This document shows, in pieces, positions 29,248 to 39,335 of a stretch of DNA of 64,000 nucleotides. Source of the DNA: an uncultured Bacteroidota bacterium (GTDB lineage: Bacteria; Bacteroidota; Bacteroidia; Flavobacteriales; Flavobacteriaceae). Made by a program: the position numbers and the translations under genes. The stretch lies in the NCBI GenBank assembly GCA_902511755.1, contig CABXGL010000003.1, positions 28,982-92,981 of the forward strand, written 5' to 3'. How positions within the stretch are numbered: the first letter of the stretch is position 1; each line of letters begins with the position of its first letter. A model generated the notes under the pieces. That model saw only the letters and a list, made by a program, of their open reading frames with translations. It was not told where the DNA came from and searched no databases.

Positions 29248-30684
29248 ATGAAAAAACTTATTCTACTATTACTGTTTATTCCACTTGTGTTTTCTTGCAA
29301 TTCACAAGAATCCAAAAAGATTTCAAAAAAAACGGAATTTAAAAACGGCCGGTGGATAAGCACAACTGATTCTCTCTCTGGCATTGAAATTAAAAACGGA
29401 AAATGGATTTTATTTTACCAAATGAAGGATTATGTAGAGGTTGATGTTTACGATTTCCAAACGCGAATAGAAAGCTTAAAGGGATTCGGCGACGAAAAAA
29501 CAACTCTTGAGCGTCTGACGTTAACAAATGATGATGAGCTTGACCCTTTTGAATATTATGTCCTTGAATACAGCGACGAATTATTAAGCTTGAGTTATAT
29601 TCCAAGGGGAAACACTCTCAATTATGAGCCTGAAAAGAAGGCTGAAGATATAAATGTGATTCCTGTTGTTTCTTTTGGAGAAAACTTGATTGAGGATAAT
29701 ATTGAGCCCTTCAAGGCGCTTATAGGTGAGCCAATCTACTCTGGCCAAAACATCTCGTTTTTTAAAGGATATTGGATAGATTTTCCGGGTGTTATCGCGC
29801 TGGCTGAAAAAATTTTTGGGATTCCTGTTTTTCTTTCTTCTCCGCATCCTAATAGATTTCCTTGCTCGGATTGTGACTTTGGATACTATAACCCCTTGTT
29901 TTTAGACAAATTAACTGACTCTTTCAAGGCCTTGTCGCCAGGCTTAAAAAAACTCATTAACCCAATTTATGAAATGCGTTTTAAAATTCCACTCAGGAGA
30001 CTGTTGGCAAATAAAATTTCTGATTATTTTTCAGACAAGGATAGTCGCAATGCTCTTGAATCGATTATAAACAACATAGAAAATCCTAATTCTGCCTTAA
30101 AGGCAATTGAAAGTGGCCTTCCCGATGTTCCTGCAGAAACTTTATTCTGGATTAGAAGAGATTATGATGGCACATCTGAAAAGCTTTTGCAATTATTTGA
30201 ATTAATAAGAGAAGAGATGGGTGGGCTTGAAATTGAGTCTTTTTTAACAAGAAATGATGGCGATACTTGGACAAATGGATTCTCCACGTATACTTTTTCT
30301 AAAGACATGCCTGATTATTATATAGATCTCTCGTCTTGTGACCCTTGTGACACGCCTACTCTTGAATGTCATATGTGTGGCTATAGTTGGATGAAATTTG
30401 ATATAAATTCCTTTTCCTTTGGGCGAGATTATCAAAATGACTTTTTTGCTGAGTATGAATCAACTCAATTTTATGAAGAAAATGATATAATGTGGAGTGT
30501 TGAGTCTAAAAGCGGTCATATTCTAGACTATGAATCAGGCAAAATCTATTGGTTGCCTGTTGATTCTGACTCTGTCGAAATCGAAAAAATCCGTTTGAAA
30601 AATAAACCTATATTAGATTTTATTAAATTAAAAGAGAAAGAGGAGCAAGAAGCTATAGAAAAAGATTTTTTTGATTACCTCTAA
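29248..30684 (+). CDS. Putative lipoprotein of unknown function
   Basis: Signal peptide with lipobox MKKLILLLLFIPLVFSCNSQ; no family recognised. Confidence 0.7.
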   Translation: MKKLILLLLFIPLVFSCNSQESKKISKKTEFKNGRWISTTDSLSGIEIKNGKWILFYQMKDYVEVDVYDFQTRIESLKGFGDEKTTLERLTLTNDDELDPFEYYVLEYSDELLSLSYIPRGNTLNYEPEKKAEDINVIPVVSFGENLIEDNIEPFKALIGEPIYSGQNISFFKGYWIDFPGVIALAEKIFGIPVFLSSPHPNRFPCSDCDFGYYNPLFLDKLTDSFKALSPGLKKLINPIYEMRFKIPLRRLLANKISDYFSDKDSRNALESIINNIENPNSALKAIESGLPDVPAETLFWIRRDYDGTSEKLLQLFELIREEMGGLEIESFLTRNDGDTWTNGFSTYTFSKDMPDYYIDLSSCDPCDTPTLECHMCGYSWMKFDINSFSFGRDYQNDFFAEYESTQFYEENDIMWSVESKSGHILDYESGKIYWLPVDSDSVEIEKIRLKNKPILDFIKLKEKEEQEAIEKDFFDYL

Positions 30685-30689
30685 GAAAC

Positions 30690-32882
30690 ATGAAAAAACT
30701 TGAGCGCAGCCTTTCCTTACCGTACGTAATTGCTATTAGCATTGGCGGAATGCTAGGAAGCGGCATCTTTGTGCTTCCGGGGTTTGCCTCGGGCTTAACC
30801 GGCCCCTCTGTTTGGTTGGCTTATCTGCTTGGCGCTGTTTGTGTTTTGCCCGCCGCTCTCTCTAAGTCTGAATTGGCCACTGCCATGCCCTCATCTGGCG
30901 GAACTTATGTTTATATTGAGAGGGCGTTTGGACCTTTGTTTGGGACTATTTCTGGCATTGGACTTTGGCTTTCGCTATTATTAAAAAGTTCTTTTGCTTT
31001 AATTGGGCTAGGGGCTTATTTGGCGGTTCTGATTAATATAAGTGACGGCCTAACCCCTTATGTTGCGCTTGGTTTTCTTTCTATTATTGTGTTGTTAAAT
31101 ATTTTTGGCGTTAAAAAGGTTGGAAAAGTTCAGCTGTATATTGTAAGCGTTAGCCTGGCTTGTCTTGCTGCTCTTTTTTTCATTGGCTTTCCAAAAGTCG
31201 ATCCTGATTATTTAGACCCTTTTATGTCTAATGGCAACATTGGTTTAATTTCTGCTATTGCTTTTGTCTACATTTCTTATTCAGGAGTTATAAAGGTTGC
31301 CGCAATTGCTGGCGAAATAAAGAATCCCGATAAGAACCTTCCTTTGGCGATGATTCTTTCTCTTTTTTCTATTGCTGCTATTTATGTTTTTGTGTCTTTT
31401 ATTTTAGCGGGGACTGTTAATCCAGATTCTTTGTCTATTGACATACGTCCAATTCATACGGCCGCTAAAAATGTGGGGGGAGACTACTTTGGTTATTTTG
31501 CTGCTGTAATTGGGGTTTTAACACTTATGTCTGGTGCAAACTCTGGGGTTTTAGCATCCTCTCGCTTTCCTTTTGCAATGGCAAGAGATTTGTTGATGCC
31601 CAAGTTCTTTTCTAGAATCCACTCCAAATATCTAACTCCTGTTTTTTCCATTCTTTTTACTGGTCTTTTGATGACGCTTGTTATTCTTTATTTAGACGTG
31701 GTGAAAATTGCAAAGCTTGCTAGTGCGTTTATGGTAATGATGTTTATTTCTGTCAATTTTTGTGTTATTATCTTAAGAGAAACGTCTGCTCAATGGTACA
31801 AGCCCACATACATGTCTCCTTTTTATCCTTTTTTGCAGATTTTTGGAATTGTAAGCGGGTTTTTCCTGTTGCTGCTTTTGGGTCTACTCCCTTTCTTGTC
31901 CATTTTAATAATTTCAGTAATTGGAGCCATAACATATTTGTTAATAGGCAGACGAGCTACCCGAACTGGGGTGTTAACAAACTACGGACACAGGCCTGCG
32001 CTTTTTTTGTTTTATAAAAAAGATGTTTCTGTTGAGCCTGATTCGTCTTTGCAGACAGCCTCAAACCTAGACGGAAAGCTTGCTTCTGATGCCGGCACAA
32101 TCGTTCCTTTGTTGGGTAATGAAAACTCTGCCGAAATGCTTGTAGAAATGGCCTCTGCGATTAACACCCGGAGCTCTGTTCAGGCGGTAAACATAACTGA
32201 AGTGCCTAATCAAACTTTTTTAGAGGCCCTAAACCAAGATACTCCTAAAATTCTTTCTATTGAAAGGCGCCTTAAAAGGCTTTCCAAGAGCCAGGAGCTA
32301 AGCATTGACTTTGAGTCTGTGGTGACCCATGAGCTCTCTAACACCGTAGCGTGGCTAAGCGGACAAACCAACTGCGACTGGCTTGTAATGGGTTGGGACG
32401 GAAGGGCGCACAGCGGCATTCTTGTGCGAAACCCTATAGGATGGCTTCTTGCACATGTTAATTCCAATTTTGCTTTATTTAAAGACAATGGTATTAAAAA
32501 TATTGGAAAGGTTTTAGTTGCGTTGCGGCCAGGCCGAAAAGACAAAAACTTCCTTGCCGTTGCTGAAAGGATTTGTCGTTTTTATAACGCTTCTTTGACC
32601 TTACTCCATATCGTAACCCCAACGTTTTCTAAAGGAGCGGCAAAAAAAATGGAAGCAAAGTCTGTAGGCCTTTTGTCGGGTTTAAAAGTAAAAACGGAGC
32701 TGCGGATTGTTCAAAGCGAAGACCCTATGGGTTCAATGTCCGAGCTTTCTTCTGAATTTGATTTATTAATTTTAGGGGCTCCTGAACAGGACAGTTGGAT
32801 TAATGTGCTTTTTGGCACTGGAAAAGATAGGTTTACAGAAAGCGCTGCTTGTTCTGTTTTAAGGCTAACAATGAAAAGCTAA
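30690..32882 (+). CDS. APC-family amino acid permease with C-terminal universal stress protein domain(s)
   Basis: SLPYVIAISIGGMLGSGIFVLPG; about 12 TMs, then soluble ALRPGRKDKNFLAVAERICRFYNASLTLLHIV...DLLILGAPE. Confidence 0.88.
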   Translation: MKKLERSLSLPYVIAISIGGMLGSGIFVLPGFASGLTGPSVWLAYLLGAVCVLPAALSKSELATAMPSSGGTYVYIERAFGPLFGTISGIGLWLSLLLKSSFALIGLGAYLAVLINISDGLTPYVALGFLSIIVLLNIFGVKKVGKVQLYIVSVSLACLAALFFIGFPKVDPDYLDPFMSNGNIGLISAIAFVYISYSGVIKVAAIAGEIKNPDKNLPLAMILSLFSIAAIYVFVSFILAGTVNPDSLSIDIRPIHTAAKNVGGDYFGYFAAVIGVLTLMSGANSGVLASSRFPFAMARDLLMPKFFSRIHSKYLTPVFSILFTGLLMTLVILYLDVVKIAKLASAFMVMMFISVNFCVIILRETSAQWYKPTYMSPFYPFLQIFGIVSGFFLLLLLGLLPFLSILIISVIGAITYLLIGRRATRTGVLTNYGHRPALFLFYKKDVSVEPDSSLQTASNLDGKLASDAGTIVPLLGNENSAEMLVEMASAINTRSSVQAVNITEVPNQTFLEALNQDTPKILSIERRLKRLSKSQELSIDFESVVTHELSNTVAWLSGQTNCDWLVMGWDGRAHSGILVRNPIGWLLAHVNSNFALFKDNGIKNIGKVLVALRPGRKDKNFLAVAERICRFYNASLTLLHIVTPTFSKGAAKKMEAKSVGLLSGLKVKTELRIVQSEDPMGSMSELSSEFDLLILGAPEQDSWINVLFGTGKDRFTESAACSVLRLTMKS

Positions 32883-32893
32883 TTCTTTTATAA

Positions 32894-33754
32894 ATGAAAA
32901 TATACCCTATTGAGGCGGGAAATTTTAAGCTAGACGGCGGCGCTATGTTTGGTGTTGTCCCTAAGTCTTTGTGGGAAAAAACCAATCCTGCTGATGCCAA
33001 CAATATGATTGACATGGCAACGCGTTGTTTACTTATAGAAAACGGCGACAGGCTGATTCTTGTTGATGCTGGAATGGGAGACAAACAGTCGGAAAAGTTT
33101 TTTAGTTATTATTATCGGTGGGGAGAGCATGAGCTTGTTTCTTCGATAAAAAAAGCTGGATTTTCTTGTGATGAAGTTACGGACGTCTTTTTTACTCATC
33201 TTCATTTTGATCATTGCGGCGGCGGAACAATCCGTGACAAAAGCGGCTCTTTTTACAGGCCTTTGTTTAAAAGAGCCAGGTATTGGAGCAATGAAAATCA
33301 TTGGTTGTGGGCTAAAAGCCCAAACGTTAGAGAAAAAGCCTCTTTTTTAAACGAAAACCTTGCGCCAATTGAATCCTCAGGCGCCTTGTCTTACGTGGCC
33401 CAACACAATTCTGGTTTTGCATTTAAAAAAGAATTGGGGTTTGATGTTTTGTTTGTTGATGGCCACACAGAAAAACAAATGATTCCTAAAATCACATATA
33501 AAAACAAATCTATTGTGTTTGCGGCAGACCTTATTCCAACCCTAGGGCACCTTCCCGTTCCTTATATAATGGGCTATGATATTAGGCCCCTGGTTTCCAT
33601 GAGCGAAAAGGCTCTTTTGTTTAAAGAGGCTGTTGAAAAAAATTATTATTTGTTTTTAGAACATGACGCCCACAATGAAATTATTACTTTAAAAAACACA
33701 GAAAAAGGGGTTAGGCTAGACAAAACTTTTTCTTTTAATGAACTTTTTAATTGA
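32894..33754 (+). CDS. MBL-fold metallo-hydrolase
   Basis: FFTHLHFDHCGGGT, GHTEKQMIP, LEHDAHNE. Confidence 0.9.
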   Translation: MKIYPIEAGNFKLDGGAMFGVVPKSLWEKTNPADANNMIDMATRCLLIENGDRLILVDAGMGDKQSEKFFSYYYRWGEHELVSSIKKAGFSCDEVTDVFFTHLHFDHCGGGTIRDKSGSFYRPLFKRARYWSNENHWLWAKSPNVREKASFLNENLAPIESSGALSYVAQHNSGFAFKKELGFDVLFVDGHTEKQMIPKITYKNKSIVFAADLIPTLGHLPVPYIMGYDIRPLVSMSEKALLFKEAVEKNYYLFLEHDAHNEIITLKNTEKGVRLDKTFSFNELFN

Positions 33755-35577
33755 TTTATATGAGATCTTTTTTTTGCTTTCTATTCTGTTTTCCTATGGT
33801 TGTTTTTTCTCAAAGCAACTGGCAGCAACATGTTGAATACTATATGGATATTAAAATGGACGTTTCTGACTTTACTTTTAAAGGGGATCAAAAGCTTATT
33901 TATACTAACAATTCGCCCGATACAATAAAAAAGGTTTATTACCATTTGTTTTTTAATGCCTTTCGGCCAGGCAGTCAAATGGACGTGCGCTCAAGAACAA
34001 TTGAAGACCCTGATAGGAGGGTTGGTGGTAGAATTTTTGAGCTTGACGAAAAAGATTATGGTTCACTAAATGTTGTGTCTTTAAAGCAGGGCGGTAAAAA
34101 TATTTTCTTTAAACAAAGCGAAACCGTGTTGTTGGCTCGTCTAAAGCGTCCTCTTTTGCCAGGAGAAAAAACAGAGCTTAAAATGGTTTTTGAGGGTCAG
34201 GTTCCGTTACAAATTAGGCGATCGGGAAAAATGAACAAAGAGGGGGTTCATCTAACAATGACACAGTGGTTTCCAAAGCTGTCTGAGTACGATTTTGAAG
34301 GCTGGCATCCTAACCCATATATTGGCAGAGAGTTTCATGGCGTTTGGGGCAATTACGCTGTTAACATCACTATTGACAAAAGCTATGTTATTGGGGGTAC
34401 AGGAAACCTTGTCAACGCTGATGAAATCGGCCACGGATATTCTAAAAATCCTAAAAATAAAAAGGGAGACGTTTTAACCTGGAAGTTTCTGGCTAAAAAC
34501 GTTCATGATTTTGCGTGGGCTGCTGACCCCGACTATATTCATGACAAGGTCACTTCTGCTTCTGGCGTTGATCTTCATTTCTTTTATAAGCCCACTGTTA
34601 ATATAGAGGACTGGAAAAAGCTGCAAGACGATACTGTAGGGCTGCTAGATTATTTTGAAAAAAACATAGGCCCTTATCCTTGGGGCCAATATTCGGTTAT
34701 TCAGGGCGGTGATGGGGGTATGGAGTATGCTATGTGCACAATGATAACTGGAAAAAGGTCATACCCAAGTCTCTTTGGTGTAACTGCTCATGAAATGGCG
34801 CACACTTGGTTTCAGCACATTCTAGCAAATAATGAGGCTAAGCATCCGTGGATGGACGAAGGGTTTACGGAATATATTACGTCGCTTGCTGAGGAGGCTG
34901 TTCAAAATAGTTTTTCAGAGTTTCCTCACAAAAGTAGTTATGACAGGTATTATGCCTTAAGTCGATTTCAGGCACAAAATTCGGGGCTTGATTTAGAGCA
35001 GCCTCAAACAGTTCACTCAGATAGATGGAACTGGAATTTTGCTTATGGGGCCTCCTCTTATAGCAAGGGATCTGTTTTTCTTTCTCAGCTTGGGTATATT
35101 ATCGGAAGAAAAAACTTGGCTAAAACAATTAAAAGGTATTATAATGAGTTTAAATTTAAGCACCCTACTCCCAACGACTTTAAAAGAGTTGCTGAAAAGG
35201 TTTCTGACTTAGAGCTTGAGTGGTATTTAAACGACTGGACAAGAACCACAAGCAAGGTTGATTATAACGTTTCCTTATATGACCCAATATCGAGATCCGT
35301 TACGGTTAAGCGCAAAGCCAGCATTCCTATGCCTCTTGAAATAGAAGTGTCTTTTGTTGATGGCTCAACTGCTTTGTATTATATTCCTATAGATTTAATG
35401 CAAGGGGTCAAATCTTTTGATGACAACGTTATTGTGTTAAATGCTTGGGCGTGGGCTGCGCCTGAATATGGTTTTTTAATTGAAGGAAAGAAAAAGGTTG
35501 TGAAAATCGAGATCGACCCCTCCAAAAGGCTTGCAGATATAGATCAAAAAGGGAACGTGCTTGAACTTAAAGAATGA
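33751..35577 (+). CDS. M1 family metallopeptidase
   Basis: HEMAHTWFQHILANNEAKHPWMDEGFTEY; signal peptide. Confidence 0.92.
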   Translation: MIYMRSFFCFLFCFPMVVFSQSNWQQHVEYYMDIKMDVSDFTFKGDQKLIYTNNSPDTIKKVYYHLFFNAFRPGSQMDVRSRTIEDPDRRVGGRIFELDEKDYGSLNVVSLKQGGKNIFFKQSETVLLARLKRPLLPGEKTELKMVFEGQVPLQIRRSGKMNKEGVHLTMTQWFPKLSEYDFEGWHPNPYIGREFHGVWGNYAVNITIDKSYVIGGTGNLVNADEIGHGYSKNPKNKKGDVLTWKFLAKNVHDFAWAADPDYIHDKVTSASGVDLHFFYKPTVNIEDWKKLQDDTVGLLDYFEKNIGPYPWGQYSVIQGGDGGMEYAMCTMITGKRSYPSLFGVTAHEMAHTWFQHILANNEAKHPWMDEGFTEYITSLAEEAVQNSFSEFPHKSSYDRYYALSRFQAQNSGLDLEQPQTVHSDRWNWNFAYGASSYSKGSVFLSQLGYIIGRKNLAKTIKRYYNEFKFKHPTPNDFKRVAEKVSDLELEWYLNDWTRTTSKVDYNVSLYDPISRSVTVKRKASIPMPLEIEVSFVDGSTALYYIPIDLMQGVKSFDDNVIVLNAWAWAAPEYGFLIEGKKKVVKIEIDPSKRLADIDQKGNVLELKE

Positions 35578-35897
35578 TACGATCATTAAAAAGCAAAGAA
35601 AAAATTAAAACCCTTTTTGAAAAAGGCTCTACAATAAAAGCAAAGGGACTTTTATTAAAAACGCACCCCTTTAAAGATGGTGAAATTAAGTTTGGAGTAA
35701 GCGTTTCTAAAAAGCTTTTTTCTTCTGCTGTTGAAAGGAATTTGATAAAAAGAAGGCTTCGGGAACAAATTCTGTCTTCTGGCTTTTTAAAAAACTTTTC
35801 AAAAGGAACATCTTTTTTTGTTGTTTATGGCTCTAAATCCGTTTTCTCCTCCAAAGAAATTAATGACGGTCTTAAAGAATTAACAAAAAAAATATGA
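35574..35897 (+). CDS. rnpA: Ribonuclease P protein component
   Basis: LKSKEKIKTLFEKGSTIKAKG...KFGVSVSKKLFSSAVERNLIKRRLRE. Confidence 0.93.
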   Translation: MIRSLKSKEKIKTLFEKGSTIKAKGLLLKTHPFKDGEIKFGVSVSKKLFSSAVERNLIKRRLREQILSSGFLKNFSKGTSFFVVYGSKSVFSSKEINDGLKELTKKI

Positions 35898-35903
35898 CCC
35901 CTC

Positions 35904-36353
35904 TTAGTTTTTATACATCGCTACGTGCGGAATTCCGTCTTCTAAATATTCTTCTCCTTTTGGTTTAAATCCGTGTTTTTGATAAAACCCTGATAGGTGA
36001 GCTTGTGCAGATATTTTTATTTTCTTGTCTTTAAATTTTTCTTGCATTATCTTTAGGTTTTCTACTACCAGCTGGTGTCCAATCCCTTTTCCTCTATGTT
36101 TTTTTTCGATTAATGCTCTTCCAAAAGAGGCCTCATTAAAAAAGTCTCCCTCATCGAAAGCCCTACAGTATGCTATAATTTTGTTGTTTTTTCTTCCTAA
36201 AACGTGAATTGCTTTCTGGTCATAGCTGTCTATGTCTTGGTATGCACAGTTTTGTTCTACCACAAACACTTTTGCTCTTAACATAAAAACTTCTTCTATT
36301 TCTTCGTTTGTAAGCTCTTTCCAGGCCTTGTTGTTCCACTCTATTTTTTCCAA
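35904..36353 (-). CDS. GNAT N-acetyltransferase, ElaA family
   Basis: LRAKVFVVEQNCAYQDIDSYDQKAIHVLG; GRALIEKKHRGKGIGHQLV. Confidence 0.9.
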   Translation of the reverse strand: MEKIEWNNKAWKELTNEEIEEVFMLRAKVFVVEQNCAYQDIDSYDQKAIHVLGRKNNKIIAYCRAFDEGDFFNEASFGRALIEKKHRGKGIGHQLVVENLKIMQEKFKDKKIKISAQAHLSGFYQKHGFKPKGEEYLEDGIPHVAMYKN

Positions 36354-36356
36354 ACT

Positions 36357-36785
36357 TTATTTAGGGATTTTGTTGATTCTTGTTAGGTGTCTTCCTCCTT
36401 CAAATTCGGTTTTTATAAATGTTTCTACCATTTCTATAGCCGCTTTTAACGAAACAAACCTAGAGGGAATGCTTAATATGTTTGCGTTGTTGTGTGTTCT
36501 TGCTAGCTTGGCTATTTCATTATTCCAACAAAGGGCTGATCTTATTTTTTGGTGTTTGTTTGCTGTCATGTTTGCTCCGTTTCCGCTTCCACAAATAATT
36601 ATTCCCAGCTGGCTTTCTCCTTTTTCTATTTGGTTTGCAACGGGGTGTATGTGGTCTGGATAATCTACGCTTTCTTTCTCGTTTGTTCCATTATTTATAA
36701 CACTAATTTTTTTTGATTCTAAATGTTTTATTATTTCTTTTTTGTATTCCGTTCCTGCATGGTCATTGCCTATAGAAATTTTCAT
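36357..36785 (-). CDS. rpiB: Ribose-5-phosphate isomerase B
   Basis: KISIGNDHAGTEYK; IICGSGNGANMTANK. Confidence 0.93.
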   Translation of the reverse strand: MKISIGNDHAGTEYKKEIIKHLESKKISVINNGTNEKESVDYPDHIHPVANQIEKGESQLGIIICGSGNGANMTANKHQKIRSALCWNNEIAKLARTHNNANILSIPSRFVSLKAAIEMVETFIKTEFEGGRHLTRINKIPK

Positions 36786-37190
36786 GTTGTTTGTTTTTTG
36801 TTTATTACTTGTTTACTTTTTTTAATAACTCCCCTTTTTTATTGTATTATTAAATTTAGTTCTCTTTTATCATTTTTTATTATTCTATTAATAACAATAT
36901 TACTCTAATTATTAACAGGGATTTTTGTTTTATTTATTAACATTTTTTTAATTAACACCCTGTTTATTTCTTTTTAATTGCTTGATTATCAGTGATTTCT
37001 TTAAATATGTGTGTTTATCTTTTGTTAATTCTTCTTAAAATAACATAATGTGCTTTTCTTATTGTATATATTAACAGACTATTATAGTCTCTTATTTTAA
37101 ATTTAAAAATATAATTAATAATAGTTGTTTGTTGATTATAAAAATTTGAAAGAATAACATAAATAAAAATTACCTTAGTAAATAAATAAA
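36786..37190. other. Extremely AT-rich 405-bp divergent intergenic region with recurring ATTAACA heptamers
   Basis: ATTAACA at 36911, 36936, 36951, 37070 (+) and as TGTTAAT at 37023 (-); TTATTAACA 9-mers at 36909 and 36934. Confidence 0.6.
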
Positions 37191-39314
37191 ATGAAAAAAA
37201 AAGGGACAAAAAAAAATATTAATCACATACTCTCTTTTTTTATTTCTTCCCCAAAAAAGAAATTTAATTATAGACAAATATTATCTAACCTACCCTATGA
37301 AATAAATAAAAATAAAATTAAAGAGGCGTTGTTTTTGTTAGAAAATGAAAAAAAAATTGAACAAATTAATCCAGGCAGCTACAGGCTGTTAAAAAACAAA
37401 AATGTTTTAATAGGGACAATAGACAAAACAAATAAAGGATCGGGATATATAATTCAAAAAAACATAGAAAAAGACGTTTATGTTTCGGAAAAAAACATAC
37501 TCAATTGTTTTGATGGTGACTTGGTAGAATTTGAAATGATTTCTAATAGAGAAGCAAAGATTATAAACGTAAAAGAAAGAAGAAAAAAAAGATTTGTAGG
37601 GATAGTTAGAAAAGAAAAAAGGAATGTTTTTGTTTATACAACAGGAAAGAAAGATAAAGCAGAATTTTATATTAAAAACAAAACAAGAGCGAAAGAGGGA
37701 GAAATTGTAGTTATAGAATTTAACAATTGGGAAAGGGAATTTCCAGAAGCAGACATTGTTAAAACAATCGGAGAACAAGGGGTTGTGGATAATGAAATTC
37801 ATGCCATTTTAGAAGAGTATAGTTTGCCATATAGTTTTTCAGAAAAAAACACAAAAGAAGCTTTAGGATTATCAAAACTTCACTCAAAAGAGGAGTATAA
37901 AAAAAGAAAGGATTTAAGAGAAACTACAACCTTGACTATTGATCCGGAGGACGCAAAAGATTTTGATGATGCCATTTCAATTAAAAAAAAGAAAACAGAA
38001 ACAGAAATAGGGATTCATATAGCAGACGTTTCACATTTCTTAAAAAAAGGAACAGACCTAGACAAAGAGGCGTATGTTAGAGGAACCTCTGTGTATTTAG
38101 TGGATAGGGTTGTTCCGATGTTGCCAGAATCTCTATCAAACAACCTGTGTTCTTTAAGACCGAATGAAGATAAATTAACTTTTTCAGTGATTTTTTCTTT
38201 TAATAATCAAGGAAAAATTACAAGGACTTGGGCAGGAAAAACTATAATTAATTCAAATTACAGGCTTAGTTATAAAGAAGCACAGTTTATAATAGAAAAC
38301 AAAACAACAAAAATTCCTAGAGAAATTTCTTTAACAAAAAAAGAATATAAAATCACCAACAATCTCAAAGAAGGAATTGTTTTATTAAACGAGATTGCGA
38401 AAAAACTTAGGAAAGAAAGAATATCTGAAGGGTCTATTTTGTTTAATAAGAAGGAGGTAGGTTTTGTTTTAAACAAAGAGAAAGAGCCGGTAGACACGAT
38501 AATTAAAGAATCAAGAGAGTCTAATAATCTGGTAGAAGAGTATATGTTGTTGGCAAACAAAGAAGTGGCGGAGATTTTTTCGAAACAAAAAAACAAAAAA
38601 AATGTATACAGAATACATGATTTACCGAATGAGGAAAAATTAATTTCATTAGAAAGAATAATTAAAAAACTGGGCTATAATTATAGGTTTGACAACGCGA
38701 GCAACATGCACAAAAACATTAATAAACTTTTGTTAGAAATAAATACAGCTCCGGAAAAGAACCTTATCGACACCTTAGTCATTAGAAGCATGAGTAAAGC
38801 AAAATATGACACAAAAAACATTGGACACTTTGGCCTTTCGTTTGAAAAGTACACACACTTTACGTCTCCGATAAGGAGATATCCAGATATAATTGTTCAT
38901 AGAAATCTTGAAAAGATTCTTTTAGGGGCTTATACAAAAAAAGAAAAAACCCTAGAAGACAAATGTTTTTATCTTTCCGAAAGAGAGGATTTAGCAACAA
39001 AGGCAGAAAGAAGCTCAATAAAGTTTATGCAGGTAAAATACATGTCTTCCAAAATAAACAAGCAGTTTGTTGGAACGATTTCAGGAATTATGGAAAGAGG
39101 GGTTTTTGTAGAAATTAACAAAAACAAGTGTGAAGGTTTTATTAAAACAAAAGATATTCCAAACGATTATTTTATTTTTAAAGAAAAAGACTATTTAATG
39201 TTAGGGAGACACACAAAAGAAGAATACCGTCTAGGCGACGAAGTTTTAGTAAAAGTCAAAAGTGTAGATGAACACAAAAAAAGAATTGAACTATTATTGA
39301 TAGAAAAGCTTTAA
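37191..39314 (+). CDS. rnr: Ribonuclease R
   Basis: TLTIDPEDAKDFDDAIS; YTHFTSPIRRYPDIIVHR; C-terminal S1 domain. Confidence 0.95.
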   Translation: MKKKGTKKNINHILSFFISSPKKKFNYRQILSNLPYEINKNKIKEALFLLENEKKIEQINPGSYRLLKNKNVLIGTIDKTNKGSGYIIQKNIEKDVYVSEKNILNCFDGDLVEFEMISNREAKIINVKERRKKRFVGIVRKEKRNVFVYTTGKKDKAEFYIKNKTRAKEGEIVVIEFNNWEREFPEADIVKTIGEQGVVDNEIHAILEEYSLPYSFSEKNTKEALGLSKLHSKEEYKKRKDLRETTTLTIDPEDAKDFDDAISIKKKKTETEIGIHIADVSHFLKKGTDLDKEAYVRGTSVYLVDRVVPMLPESLSNNLCSLRPNEDKLTFSVIFSFNNQGKITRTWAGKTIINSNYRLSYKEAQFIIENKTTKIPREISLTKKEYKITNNLKEGIVLLNEIAKKLRKERISEGSILFNKKEVGFVLNKEKEPVDTIIKESRESNNLVEEYMLLANKEVAEIFSKQKNKKNVYRIHDLPNEEKLISLERIIKKLGYNYRFDNASNMHKNINKLLLEINTAPEKNLIDTLVIRSMSKAKYDTKNIGHFGLSFEKYTHFTSPIRRYPDIIVHRNLEKILLGAYTKKEKTLEDKCFYLSEREDLATKAERSSIKFMQVKYMSSKINKQFVGTISGIMERGVFVEINKNKCEGFIKTKDIPNDYFIFKEKDYLMLGRHTKEEYRLGDEVLVKVKSVDEHKKRIELLLIEKL

Positions 39315-39335
39315 ATTTATAGCCAGAAAAACCCC

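Noticed and set aside
37407-37802. 131-aa minus-strand ORF antisense to rnr
   Set aside because: F/C/Y/N-rich translation is what A-rich coding DNA gives on the opposite strand; rnr is an unambiguous gene.
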